A stretch of DNA of 64,000 nucleotides from Paraburkholderia tropica. Its GTDB lineage: Bacteria > Pseudomonadota > Gammaproteobacteria > Burkholderiales > Burkholderiaceae. Made by a program: the position numbers and the translations under genes. Where the stretch lies: contig NZ_FNZM01000005.1 of assembly GCF_900109265.1 (NCBI RefSeq), forward strand, positions 62,001 to 126,000. Direction: 5' to 3'. The notes under the pieces were generated by a model, which worked only from the letters and a program-made list of their open reading frames with translations, was not told the DNA's origin and did not search any database. Shown here piece by piece: positions 24,714 to 32,590 of this stretch. Each line of letters opens with the position of its first letter. Positions within the stretch are counted from its first letter, which is position 1.

Positions 24714-26216
24714 ATGTCGCTTCTTTCCGCAGTCAGTTCGCTCTTCGGAGCCGTCGACCCCGCCTCCAGCGGCGCCGCCTCCGCGGGCAGCCAGGCTGAT
24801 CAGGCGAGCCAGGGCTTCGCTCAGACGCTCCAGCAGAGCATCGCCGCGCAGACCGCGCTGAGCCAGCCGACGCCGCAGCAATACGCGCAGTCCAACGCCT
24901 CGCAGGCATACAACAACGCCAACGCGTCGAACAACGCGAACGCGTCGCAGAACGCGTCGTCCTCGCAGTCGTCGCAAGCGTCGCAATCGAGCCAGTCGTC
25001 GTCGCAATCGACTTCGGGCAGCAGCTCGTCGAGCGGCACGCACAGCACCTCGAAGACCGACCATCGCGGCGACGACGCCCGCACCAACCAGCAGCAGGCC
25101 GATGCCGCGGGCGCCCAGGCCGCCGCGCAGGCCCAGCAGGCGCAACAAGCCCAGCAGGCCGCGCAGCAGTCGGGCCAGCAGGCTCAGGACGACGGCAGCG
25201 GCGACGGCACGACGCCCGCCACCGACGCCACGCTCGCGGGTCTCGCCGCCGCCGCGGCTGGCACGGCCGCGACGGCCGCGGACGGCACCACCGCCACCGC
25301 GACCACCGATTCGAAGTCGGTCGGCGACGCGCTCACCGCCGCGCTGCAAAAGCTGCGCAGCGGCGCGGCCACGCTGTCGGCGCACGGCGGCGCGACCACG
25401 CAGGACGCGGCCACGACGGGCCAGGCGATCGCCAACGGCTTCGCGGCGCATCTGGGCGCGCAGGCGAAGGCCAAAGGCCTGAGCACCGCACTCGACGACA
25501 AGACCACCGGCGCGACCGGCGACGCCAAGGCAGCCACGGCCGTCACCGCGGACGCCGCCTCGCAGACCGCGGCCACCGCACTCACGGCGGCCGTGGCGCA
25601 GCAGGCCACGCCGGTCCAGCAAGCCGCCGCGAACGCGGCCACCGACGCGCTCGCGGCCACCCAGGCGGCCGCAGCCGCCGCGGCTCAGGCCCAGGCCACC
25701 CAGGCGGCGGCGGCGACCACCAATCCGGCGGCGTCGGCGGCGGCGTCGGCCGCGCTCGCGCCGCAGGTGGGCACGAGCGACTGGGAAGACGCGCTCAGCC
25801 AGAAGGTCGTGTTCCTCTCGAACGCGCACCAGAGCTCGGCGGAACTCACGCTCAATCCGAAGGATCTCGGCCCGCTGCAAGTCGTGCTGCAGGTCTCCGA
25901 GAACCACGCCCACGCGCTCTTCGTCTCGCAGCATCAGCAGGTGCGCGAGGCCGTCGAAGCGGCCCTGCCGAAACTGCGCGAGCAGATGCAGGAAAACGGC
26001 ATCGGTCTGGGCAGCGCGAGCGTCAGCGACGGCTTCTCGCGCCAGATGAACCAGCAGGCGCAACAGGACAGCGGCAGCGGCTCGGGCAGCGGTTCGCGTT
26101 CGTCGCGTTCGGGCGGCAGCAGCCTCGCCTCCGGCAGCGGCGTCGACGACGCCATCGGCAGCACCACCACGGCGCCGACCACGCGCACCGTCGGCCTGAT
26201 CGACACCTTCGCCTGA
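24714..26216 (+). CDS. fliK: Flagellar hook-length control protein FliK
   Basis: A 500-residue FliK: a long Ala/Ser/Gln/Thr-rich, disordered ruler region with runs of QQAQQAQQAA and SSSQSSQASQS, then the conserved C-terminal domain ELTLNPKDLGPLQVVLQVSENHAHALFVSQHQQVREAVEAALPKLREQMQENGIGLGSASVSD. FliK is secreted, measures the hook, and makes FlhB switch to late substrates. It ends in a Ser/Gly-rich tail. It is 100 bp after fliJ; a 440-bp gap with its own FlhDC-like box separates it from fliL. Confidence 0.93.
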   Translation: MSLLSAVSSLFGAVDPASSGAASAGSQADQASQGFAQTLQQSIAAQTALSQPTPQQYAQSNASQAYNNANASNNANASQNASSSQSSQASQSSQSSSQSTSGSSSSSGTHSTSKTDHRGDDARTNQQQADAAGAQAAAQAQQAQQAQQAAQQSGQQAQDDGSGDGTTPATDATLAGLAAAAAGTAATAADGTTATATTDSKSVGDALTAALQKLRSGAATLSAHGGATTQDAATTGQAIANGFAAHLGAQAKAKGLSTALDDKTTGATGDAKAATAVTADAASQTAATALTAAVAQQATPVQQAAANAATDALAATQAAAAAAAQAQATQAAAATTNPAASAAASAALAPQVGTSDWEDALSQKVVFLSNAHQSSAELTLNPKDLGPLQVVLQVSENHAHALFVSQHQQVREAVEAALPKLREQMQENGIGLGSASVSDGFSRQMNQQAQQDSGSGSGSGSRSSRSGGSSLASGSGVDDAIGSTTTAPTTRTVGLIDTFA

Positions 26217-26244
26217 TCGCAATCGCCGCCAGGAACGTCTGACG

Positions 26245-26284
26245 ACGCCTGGCAACGGCGGGCAACGCCTGGCAATGGCGGGCG
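26245..26284. repeat. Two-copy 20-bp tandem repeat downstream of fliK
   Basis: ACGCCTGGCAACGGCGGGCA followed by a copy with two changes; further shorter copies of CGGCGGGC adjoin it. It starts 29 bp after the fliK stop. Confidence 0.8.
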
Positions 26285-26483
26285 GCGCGCGCATCGCGCC
26301 GCCCGACCGGTCGCTCTTGCACCGCGCGCCGTCGATCGACTCAGATCGCCCCTGATCGGACCCCATCGCGCGCCCTTCTTCGGGCATCGCTCTCCAACGT
26401 GACGGCAGCGCGCCGCAACGCCCGGGATGCCGCGCGCATCGGCGCTTTCCGGCGTGCGCGCCGCACCTGCAACAAAACCACGA

Positions 26484-26508
26484 GATAGCCGGAAATCCCC
26501 CGTCTATT
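26484..26508 (+). promoter_or_regulatory. FlhDC-box-like element upstream of fliL
   Basis: GATAGCC-N11-GTCTATT, followed by CC. The TAGCCGG, AAA and CCCCC core and CTATTC half match the element upstream of flgA. It is about 150 bp before the fliL ATG, so the promoter would lie just downstream. Confidence 0.6.
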
Positions 26509-26656
26509 CCTCCCTTCGCTGTAAGGCAAAAGCCGGAACAATGCAGGCTGCCGGGATTGATGTCGCACGCGGCGCGCAACTTGCGCGACCGGCGGGCGTT
26601 TTCCCGACGGCCCCACACTCGGCCCCAACACCGCACCACCCAGGCTTACGACCGAC

Positions 26657-27157
26657 ATGGCGACCACGACCGCAAAAGATCAAGCTGCGCCCCAGGGCGC
26701 GAAACCCGGACCGCTCAAGCGGATCCTTCTCATCGTGATCATCGCGATCCTTGCCGCGGGCGCCGCCGGCGCGGGCGTGTGGTTCTTCATGTCGCGTCAT
26801 CCGGCCGCCGCCACGGCGAGCGCACCGCCGCCGCCGCCCGTGCCGGTCTACTACGCGCTCGAACCGATGACGGTGAACCTGCAGTCCGACGACGGCGACA
26901 CGCACTATCTGCGCATCGGCCTCACGCTCAAGCTCGACAGCCAGGCGACCCAGGACGCGCTCGTCGCGCACATGCCGGAGATCCGCAGCCGCGTGCTGCT
27001 GGCGCTCTCGAACAAGCATCCGTCCGATCTCGCGCCGCTCGACGGCAAGCGCGCGCTCGCCACCGAGCTGGCCGCGCTGATCTCGCAGCCCTCCGACCCG
27101 CGCGGCCAGCCCGCCAAGGTCGAAGACGTGCTGTTCACCGAATTCGTCGTGCAGTAA
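26657..27157 (+). CDS. fliL: Flagellar basal-body-associated protein FliL
   Basis: A 166-residue FliL: short cytoplasmic N-terminus, one membrane anchor near residues 23–46 (RILLIVIIAILAAGAAGAGVWFF), a Pro-rich linker (APPPPPPVPVYY), and a periplasmic stomatin-like domain (YALEPMTVNLQSDDGDTHYLRIGLTLKL…). FliL rings around the stator and stabilises it. It is first in the fliLMNOPQR group; the ribosome site is poor. Confidence 0.95.
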   Translation: MATTTAKDQAAPQGAKPGPLKRILLIVIIAILAAGAAGAGVWFFMSRHPAAATASAPPPPPVPVYYALEPMTVNLQSDDGDTHYLRIGLTLKLDSQATQDALVAHMPEIRSRVLLALSNKHPSDLAPLDGKRALATELAALISQPSDPRGQPAKVEDVLFTEFVVQ

Positions 27158-27196
27158 CGCCATGCACAGCGCGAAGATATCCGGGAGCCTCGCATC

Positions 27197-28204
27197 ATGA
27201 GCATGGGTGGTCACGACGAGTTCATGTCGCAGGAGGAGGTCGATGCCCTCCTCAAGGGCGTCACCGGCGAAGTCGACAGCGACTCCAGCTCGTCCGAAAA
27301 GCAGGGCGTGCGGCCCTACAACATCGCGACGCAGGAACGCATCGTGCGCGGCCGGATGCCCGGCCTCGAAATCATCAACGAGCGTTTTGCGCGTCTGTTG
27401 CGCGTGGGCATTTTCAACTTCATGCGCCGCACGGCCGAAATTTCGGTCGGTCCCGTGCGCGTGCAGAAGTACAGCGAATTCACGCGCAACCTGCCGATTC
27501 CGACGAATCTGAACCTCGTCCACGTGAAGCCGCTGCGCGGCACCTCGCTGTTCGTGTTCGATCCGAACCTCGTGTTCTTCGTGGTCGACAACCTGTTCGG
27601 CGGCGACGGCCGCTTCCACACGCGTGTGGAAGGGCGCGACTTCACGCAGACCGAGCAGCGCATCATCGCGCGCCTGCTGAACCTCGTCTTCGAGCACTAC
27701 ACGACGGCGTGGAAGAGCGTGCGCCCGCTGACGTTCGAATACGTGCGCTCGGAAATGCACACGCAGTTCGCCAACGTCGCGACGCCCAACGAGATCGTGA
27801 TCGTCACGCAGTTCTCGATCGAATTCGGCCCGACGGGCGGCACGCTGCACATCTGCATGCCGTACTCGATGATCGAGCCGATCCGCGACGTGCTCGCCTC
27901 GCCGCTGCAGGGCGAAGTGCTCGACGTGGACCGCCGCTGGGTGCGCGTGCTGTCCCAGCAGGTGCAGGCCGCCGAAGTGGAGCTCACCGCAGATCTCGCG
28001 CAGGTGCCCATCACGTTCGAGCAGATCCTGAACATGAAGAAGGGCGACGTCCTGCCGGTCAACATTCCCGAGCACATCGTCGCGAAGGTCGACGGCGTGC
28101 CGGTGATGGAATGCGGCTACGGAATTTTCAATGGTCAATACGCGTTGCGGGTCCAGAAGATGATCAGCGCAGCCGACACGATGAAGGAAGGTGGATATGA
28201 GTGA
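27197..28204 (+). CDS. fliM: Flagellar motor switch protein FliM
   Basis: A 335-residue FliM, C-ring protein and target of phospho-CheY. The N-terminal CheY-binding peptide is clear (EFMSQEEVDALLKGV, residues 7–21). The middle CheC-like domain includes RIVRGRMPGLEIINERFARLLRVGIFNFMRRTAEISVGPV, and the C-terminal SpoA-like domain ends KMISAADTMKEGGYE. GGGAG precedes the ATG. It overlaps fliN by 8 bp. Confidence 0.98.
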   Translation: MSMGGHDEFMSQEEVDALLKGVTGEVDSDSSSSEKQGVRPYNIATQERIVRGRMPGLEIINERFARLLRVGIFNFMRRTAEISVGPVRVQKYSEFTRNLPIPTNLNLVHVKPLRGTSLFVFDPNLVFFVVDNLFGGDGRFHTRVEGRDFTQTEQRIIARLLNLVFEHYTTAWKSVRPLTFEYVRSEMHTQFANVATPNEIVIVTQFSIEFGPTGGTLHICMPYSMIEPIRDVLASPLQGEVLDVDRRWVRVLSQQVQAAEVELTADLAQVPITFEQILNMKKGDVLPVNIPEHIVAKVDGVPVMECGYGIFNGQYALRVQKMISAADTMKEGGYE

Positions 28205-28667
28205 CGTGAACAGCCCGCAAGGCGAAGAGCCCGTGCTCGAAGCGGGTCAGGAAGCCGCGGCCGAGGTGCCGGGTTCGGGCGCCGATGAGGCGTCGCTGGA
28301 CGACTGGGCAGCGGCGATGGCCGAGCAGAACAGCAACGACGCGCCCGCTGCGGCGCCCGCTGCCGTGTTCCAGCCGCTCTCGAAGGTCGACCAGAACTCG
28401 ACGCGCAACGACATCGACATGATTCTGGACATTCCCGTCCAGATGACCGTCGAACTCGGCCGCACCAAGATCGCCATCCGCAACCTGCTGCAACTCGCGC
28501 AAGGTTCGGTGGTGGAGCTCGACGGCCTCGCCGGCGAGCCGATGGACGTGCTCGTGAACGGCTGCCTGATCGCCCAGGGCGAAGTGGTGGTCGTGAACGA
28601 CAAGTTCGGTATCCGTCTGACCGACATCATCACGCCGTCCGAACGGATCCGGAAGCTGAATCGATGA
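28197..28667 (+). CDS. fliN: Flagellar motor switch protein FliN
   Basis: A 156-residue FliN, forming the lower C ring with FliM and docking FliH. A Pro/Ala-rich N-terminus precedes the SpoA domain (DIDMILDIPVQMTVELGRTKIAIRNLLQLAQGSVVELDGLAGEPMDVLVNG, then GEVVVVNDKFGIRLTDIITPSER). The ATG at 28197 is preferred to the GTG at 28191 because AAGGAAGG is better spaced. Its stop overlaps the fliO ATG (ATGA). Confidence 0.97.
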   Translation: MSDVNSPQGEEPVLEAGQEAAAEVPGSGADEASLDDWAAAMAEQNSNDAPAAAPAAVFQPLSKVDQNSTRNDIDMILDIPVQMTVELGRTKIAIRNLLQLAQGSVVELDGLAGEPMDVLVNGCLIAQGEVVVVNDKFGIRLTDIITPSERIRKLNR

Positions 28668-29275
28668 CTCGCGCAGCCGGGCCCGTCACGCGTTTCGCTC
28701 ACGTCGCGCTCGTCACTCACGCGCGCCAGACGCTCCAGTTCGCGCTCGCGCTGGCCCTGTCGGGCGCAGCGGGCGCGGCAGTCGCGGCGAACGCCGCCGA
28801 CCTCCAGGCCGTGAACAAGGCGGCGCAGTCCGCTTCGAACGCGTCGGCGGTCGTGGCGGGCAGCGCGGTGCCGGCGCTCGGTTTCGGCGCGGTGCTGCAA
28901 ACGGTGTTCGGGCTCGCGCTGGTGATCGCGGTGGTGTTCGGCTGCGCGTGGCTCGCGCGGCGTCTCGGTCTGCAGCACGGCCCGAAAAATGCGCTCGTCA
29001 AAACCGTGGGCGGCGCTTCGCTCGGCGGCAAGGAGCGCGTGGCGGTCGTCGAGATCGGCGATACCTGGCTCGTGCTCGGCGCGGCGCCCGGCAGCGTGCG
29101 CCTGCTGCACACGATGCCCGCGGGCGAACTGCCCGCCGCCGGTGTGGCCAATGCGGCCGGTGTGACGGCGAGCGGCGACCCCGCCCTGCAAGGCAGCTTC
29201 GGACAGCGCTTTCGTGACGCGCTGAAACACGAAGCCGGCAAACGTTTCAAGCGTCACGACGGCGGAGCGCAGTAA
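28664..29275 (+). CDS. fliO: Flagellar biosynthetic protein FliO
   Basis: A 203-residue FliO that assists FliP assembly into the export gate. A signal-like N-terminal segment (residues 23–45) is followed by the membrane helix FGAVLQTVFGLALVIAVVFGCAWLARRL near 68–95 and the cytoplasmic FliO domain NALVKTVGGASLGGKERVAVVEIGDTWLVLGAAPGSVRLLHTMPAGE. The order fliN–fliO–fliP with a 4-bp overlap and zero gap is standard. Confidence 0.93.
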   Translation: MTRAAGPVTRFAHVALVTHARQTLQFALALALSGAAGAAVAANAADLQAVNKAAQSASNASAVVAGSAVPALGFGAVLQTVFGLALVIAVVFGCAWLARRLGLQHGPKNALVKTVGGASLGGKERVAVVEIGDTWLVLGAAPGSVRLLHTMPAGELPAAGVANAAGVTASGDPALQGSFGQRFRDALKHEAGKRFKRHDGGAQ

Positions 29276-30130
29276 ATGCACGGCAGTTCCCTTCACGACG
29301 CGCACGCGGGCGACGCAAGCCGCGCAAGCGCGTCTTCCCTCCCGACTTCGGTGAAATTCTCGCGCGCGGCGCTGCCCGTCGCGCTCGCCTTTGGCGCGGG
29401 CGCCCTGGCGCTGCTGCTGCCGCATCTGGCGCACGCGCAGGCCGCCACCGGCCCGCAAGGCCTGCCGGCCTTCACCACGAGCCCCGGCCCCGCCGGCGGA
29501 ACGACCTATTCGCTGAGCGTGCAGACGATGCTGCTGCTCACGATGCTGACGTTCCTGCCCGCGATGGTGCTGATGATGACGAGCTTCACGCGCATCATCA
29601 TCGTGCTCTCGCTGCTGCGTCAGGCGCTCGGCACGACCACCACGCCGCCCAACCAGGTGCTGGTGGGACTCGCGCTGTTTCTCACGCTGTTCGTGATGTC
29701 GCCCGTGATCGACAAGGCGTACAACGACGGCTACAAGCCCTTCTCCGCCGGCACGCTGCCGATGGAGGAAGCGGTCTCGCGCGGCGTCGCGCCGTTCAAG
29801 ACCTTCATGCTGCGCCAGACCCGCGAGACCGATCTCGCGCTGTTCGCGCGCATCTCGCACGCGCCGCCCATGCAGGGCCCCGAAGACGTGCCGCTCACGC
29901 TGCTGGTGCCCGCATTCGTCACGAGCGAGCTGAAAACCGGCTTCCAGATCGGCTTCACGGTCTTCATTCCGTTCCTCATCATCGACATGGTGGTGGCGAG
30001 CGTGCTGATGTCGATGGGTATGATGATGGTCTCGCCCGCGACGATCTCGCTGCCCTTCAAGCTCATGCTGTTCGTGCTCGTGGACGGCTGGCAACTGTTG
30101 ATCGGCTCGCTCGCGCAGAGCTTCACCTGA
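29276..30130 (+). CDS. fliP: Flagellar export gate protein FliP
   Basis: A 284-residue FliP, pore-forming core of the export gate. It has an N-terminal extension with a signal-type helix ([25 protein letters not shown]), then the family core [61 protein letters not shown] and [25 protein letters not shown]. The ATG immediately follows the fliO stop. Confidence 0.98.
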   Translation: MHGSSLHDAHAGDASRASASSLPTSVKFSRAALPVALAFGAGALALLLPHLAHAQAATGPQGLPAFTTSPGPAGGTTYSLSVQTMLLLTMLTFLPAMVLMMTSFTRIIIVLSLLRQALGTTTTPPNQVLVGLALFLTLFVMSPVIDKAYNDGYKPFSAGTLPMEEAVSRGVAPFKTFMLRQTRETDLALFARISHAPPMQGPEDVPLTLLVPAFVTSELKTGFQIGFTVFIPFLIIDMVVASVLMSMGMMMVSPATISLPFKLMLFVLVDGWQLLIGSLAQSFT

Positions 30131-30140
30131 GGACCCCACG

Positions 30141-30410
30141 ATGACGCCCGAAATGGTCATGACGCTCTCGCATCAGGCGATGTACGTCGCCCTGCTGCTG
30201 GCCGCGCCGCTCTTGCTCGTCTCGCTCGCCGTGGGTCTCATCGTGAGCCTGTTCCAGGCCGCCACGCAGATCAACGAAAGCACGCTCTCGTTCATTCCGA
30301 AGCTCATCGCGATCGCGGTCACGCTGGTGATCGCCGGTCCGTGGATGCTGACCACCATGCTCGACTACATGCATCAGATGTTCACGAGCATTCCGTCGCT
30401 CGCGGGCTGA
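30141..30410 (+). CDS. fliQ: Flagellar export gate protein FliQ
   Basis: An 89-residue two-helix protein with the FliQ pattern: MTPEMVMTLSHQAMYVALLLAAPLLLVSLAVGLIVSLFQAATQINESTLSFIPKLIAIAV, the NE…TLSF loop between helices being typical. FliQ packs around the FliP–FliR pore. GAGGACC precedes the ATG, which is 10 bp after fliP. Confidence 0.97.
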   Translation: MTPEMVMTLSHQAMYVALLLAAPLLLVSLAVGLIVSLFQAATQINESTLSFIPKLIAIAVTLVIAGPWMLTTMLDYMHQMFTSIPSLAG

Positions 30411-30447
30411 GGCGCGCCCAGCCGGGCGCCGCCGCGCATTCCTCACG

Positions 30448-31239
30448 ATGTTCACCGTCACCTACGCGCAGCTCAATGGCTGGCTCACCGCGTTTCTCTG
30501 GCCGTTCACGCGCATTCTCGCGCTGATCGCGGTCGCGCCGATCGTCGGCCACCGCTCGGTGCCGATGCGCGTGAAGATCGGCCTCGGCGCGTTCATCACG
30601 CTGATCGTCGCGCCCACGCTCGGCGCGATGCCGCAGACCACGGTGTTTTCGGCCGAAGGCGTCTGGATTCTCGTCAATCAGTTCATGATCGGCATCGCGC
30701 TCGGCTTCGTCATGCAGATGGTGTTCGCCGTCGTGACGGCTGCCGGCGACCTGATGGGTCTCGGCATGGGCCTCGGCTTCGCCTCGTTCTTCGATCCGCA
30801 GGCCAACAGCAGCACGCCCGCGCTGTCGTCGTGGCTCAACATGATGGCGATGCTCGCGTTTCTCGCCTTCGACGGCCATCTGCAGATGATCGCCGCGCTC
30901 ATGCAGACCTTCACCAGCGTGCCGATCTCGGCCAACGTGCTTTCCGCGAACGGCTACCGGCTGCTCGCGAACTGGGGCGCGACGGTGTTCAACGCGGGCT
31001 TGCTGCTCTCGCTGCCCGTGGTGGTGGCGCTGCTCATCACCAATCTGTCGCTCGGCATTCTCAACCGCGCCGCGCCGCAGATCGGTATCTTCCAGATCGG
31101 CTTCGCGATCACCATGCTCGTCGGCATGCTGCTGATCATGGCGATGACGCCGAACATGATTCCTTATTTCGCGCGCCTGATCGACGGCGGGCTGGAGCAG
31201 ATGGGCCGCGTGGCGGCCGCGCTCAAGCCGGTGCCGTAG
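30448..31239 (+). CDS. fliR: Flagellar export gate protein FliR
   Basis: A 263-residue FliR with six predicted membrane helices. The family regions RILALIAVAPIVGHRSVPMRVKIGLGAFITLIVAP and GDLMGLGMGLGFASFFDPQANSSTPALSSWLNMMAMLAFLAFDGHLQMI are clear. It completes the P5Q4R1 gate and docks FlhB. A bidirectional terminator follows, so it ends the fliLMNOPQR unit. Confidence 0.97.
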   Translation: MFTVTYAQLNGWLTAFLWPFTRILALIAVAPIVGHRSVPMRVKIGLGAFITLIVAPTLGAMPQTTVFSAEGVWILVNQFMIGIALGFVMQMVFAVVTAAGDLMGLGMGLGFASFFDPQANSSTPALSSWLNMMAMLAFLAFDGHLQMIAALMQTFTSVPISANVLSANGYRLLANWGATVFNAGLLLSLPVVVALLITNLSLGILNRAAPQIGIFQIGFAITMLVGMLLIMAMTPNMIPYFARLIDGGLEQMGRVAAALKPVP

Positions 31240-31274
31240 CTTTCGTCGCGGCGCTTTTCCGCTGATATCGGGCA

Positions 31275-31317
31275 TGAAAAAACGGCGGTGCGCTTCTCGC
31301 GCACCGCCGTTTTTTTG
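31275..31317. terminator. Bidirectional terminator between fliR and flgL
   Basis: A 12-bp perfect stem (AACGGCGGTGCG at 31281–31292 with 31300–31311) is flanked by A6 and T7, between convergent fliR and flgL. Confidence 0.93.
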
Positions 31318-31337
31318 CATCGAACAACCCGAAGGTG

Positions 31338-32579
31338 TTACGGGTTGATGTACTGGAACAGCGAGAGATTCTGCGTGGCCGCGAAGCTCTTCTGCGAAGC
31401 CGACAGCGCGTTCGAAATCTGCTCGTACTGCGAGATCGCCGCGGTCATGTCGGTGCTCGTCAGGTCGCTGAGGTTCGACGTCGTTTGCAGCGAGTTCGTC
31501 GACGTGACGGCTTGGAGCGCCTTCACTTCCTGCTCGCGGCCGCCCACCGAAGCCTGCGTCGTGATGACGTTCGACAGCGAGTTGCCGACCGAGGTCAGCG
31601 CGGTCGTCAGCGCATTCGTGAGCGTGGCCTTCGCGGCGAGGTCGCCCGTGACCGGCGTTTGCAGCGCGGCGATGGCGGCGTCGATGCTCGCGAACATGTC
31701 GCTGTTCTGCGAGTCCGTGGCGGGCGTGATCGAGAAGTTGTCGCCGCTCGCGGGCGTGCCCGTGATCGTCACGTTCATGCCGGTGCCGAGGCTGATCGCC
31801 TGGCCGTCCGTGTAAGCCTGATTCGACGACAGCGTCGTGGCGGGCGACGTCGAATTGTCGAGCACCGAATAGGTGAGCGAGCCGCTCGCGTCGCTGAACT
31901 CGATCGACAGATCGTGGTTGTTGGTCGCCTGCGTGGTGTCCGTCACCGTCACGCCGCCGATCACGCCCGTGCCGGTGTTCGCCGGGTTGCCGCGCGGCAC
32001 GGCCGACGAGCCGACCGCCGACACGCTCTGGAACACCGACGAGCCCGTGTCGCTGATCGCGATCGTGCGCGAACCGGCCACCTGGATCGTGCGCTGGCCG
32101 CTGTCGCCGTTGTAGACCACGCCGCCGCCGCTCTTGTTCGCGAACACGGCCGTGGTGCTCTGGAAGCCCGAGAACAGGTAGTTGCCCTGACCGTCCGTGG
32201 TGTTGGCGAGCGTGAGCAACTGGTTGCGTTCGCCTTGCAGCTGCTGCGCGAGCGCCTGGCGGTCGGAGTCGTTGAGACCGCCGTTCACCGCCGACTGCAG
32301 CTGCTGGTTGATGCTTTGCAGCGTGGTCGTCACGCTCGACAGCGTCGAATCTTCGAGCTGCAGCGACGAAAGCGCGGCGGTCTGGTTCGACGCGTACTGC
32401 GTGAGCGTCGCGCCGGTCGCCGAGAGCTGCACGGCCTGCGCCGCGCCGAGCGGATTGTCGGCCGGGTTCGCAATGGCGACGCCGGTCGAAATCTGCTGCT
32501 GCACGTTGAGCAACTGGGACTGCTGGTTCTCCATCGTCGCCACGCTGGAGCTGTAGATCTGGGAAGTCGCGATACGCAT
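31338..32579 (-). CDS. flgL: Hook–filament junction protein FlgL (HAP3)
   Basis: A 413-residue FlgL. The flagellin-like N-terminus is clear (RIATSQIYSSSVATMENQQSQLLNVQQQISTGVAIANPADNP, residues 2–43), as is the C-terminal helix (SNLSDLTSTDMTAAISQYEQISNALSASQKSFAATQNLSLFQYI). The middle is a Thr/Asn/Ser-rich variable domain. It lies 11 bp after flgK and shares its FliA promoter. Confidence 0.96.
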   Translation of the reverse strand: MRIATSQIYSSSVATMENQQSQLLNVQQQISTGVAIANPADNPLGAAQAVQLSATGATLTQYASNQTAALSSLQLEDSTLSSVTTTLQSINQQLQSAVNGGLNDSDRQALAQQLQGERNQLLTLANTTDGQGNYLFSGFQSTTAVFANKSGGGVVYNGDSGQRTIQVAGSRTIAISDTGSSVFQSVSAVGSSAVPRGNPANTGTGVIGGVTVTDTTQATNNHDLSIEFSDASGSLTYSVLDNSTSPATTLSSNQAYTDGQAISLGTGMNVTITGTPASGDNFSITPATDSQNSDMFASIDAAIAALQTPVTGDLAAKATLTNALTTALTSVGNSLSNVITTQASVGGREQEVKALQAVTSTNSLQTTSNLSDLTSTDMTAAISQYEQISNALSASQKSFAATQNLSLFQYINP

Positions 32580-32590
32580 GGTTCAGCGCC

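Larger units (their letters stand above)
26217..26656. other. fliK–fliL intergenic control region
   Basis: This 440-bp region has no credible gene. It holds a two-copy 20-bp tandem repeat (26245–26284) just after fliK, a FlhDC-like element (26484–26508) and an untranslated leader of about 150 bp before fliL. It indicates that fliLMNOPQR is a separate transcription unit. Confidence 0.7.

Noticed and set aside
24714..25800. Two FliK genes as a recent duplication
   Set aside because: The two FliK-type proteins share only domain type and composition, with no evident close sequence identity, so they are old paralogues or convergent.
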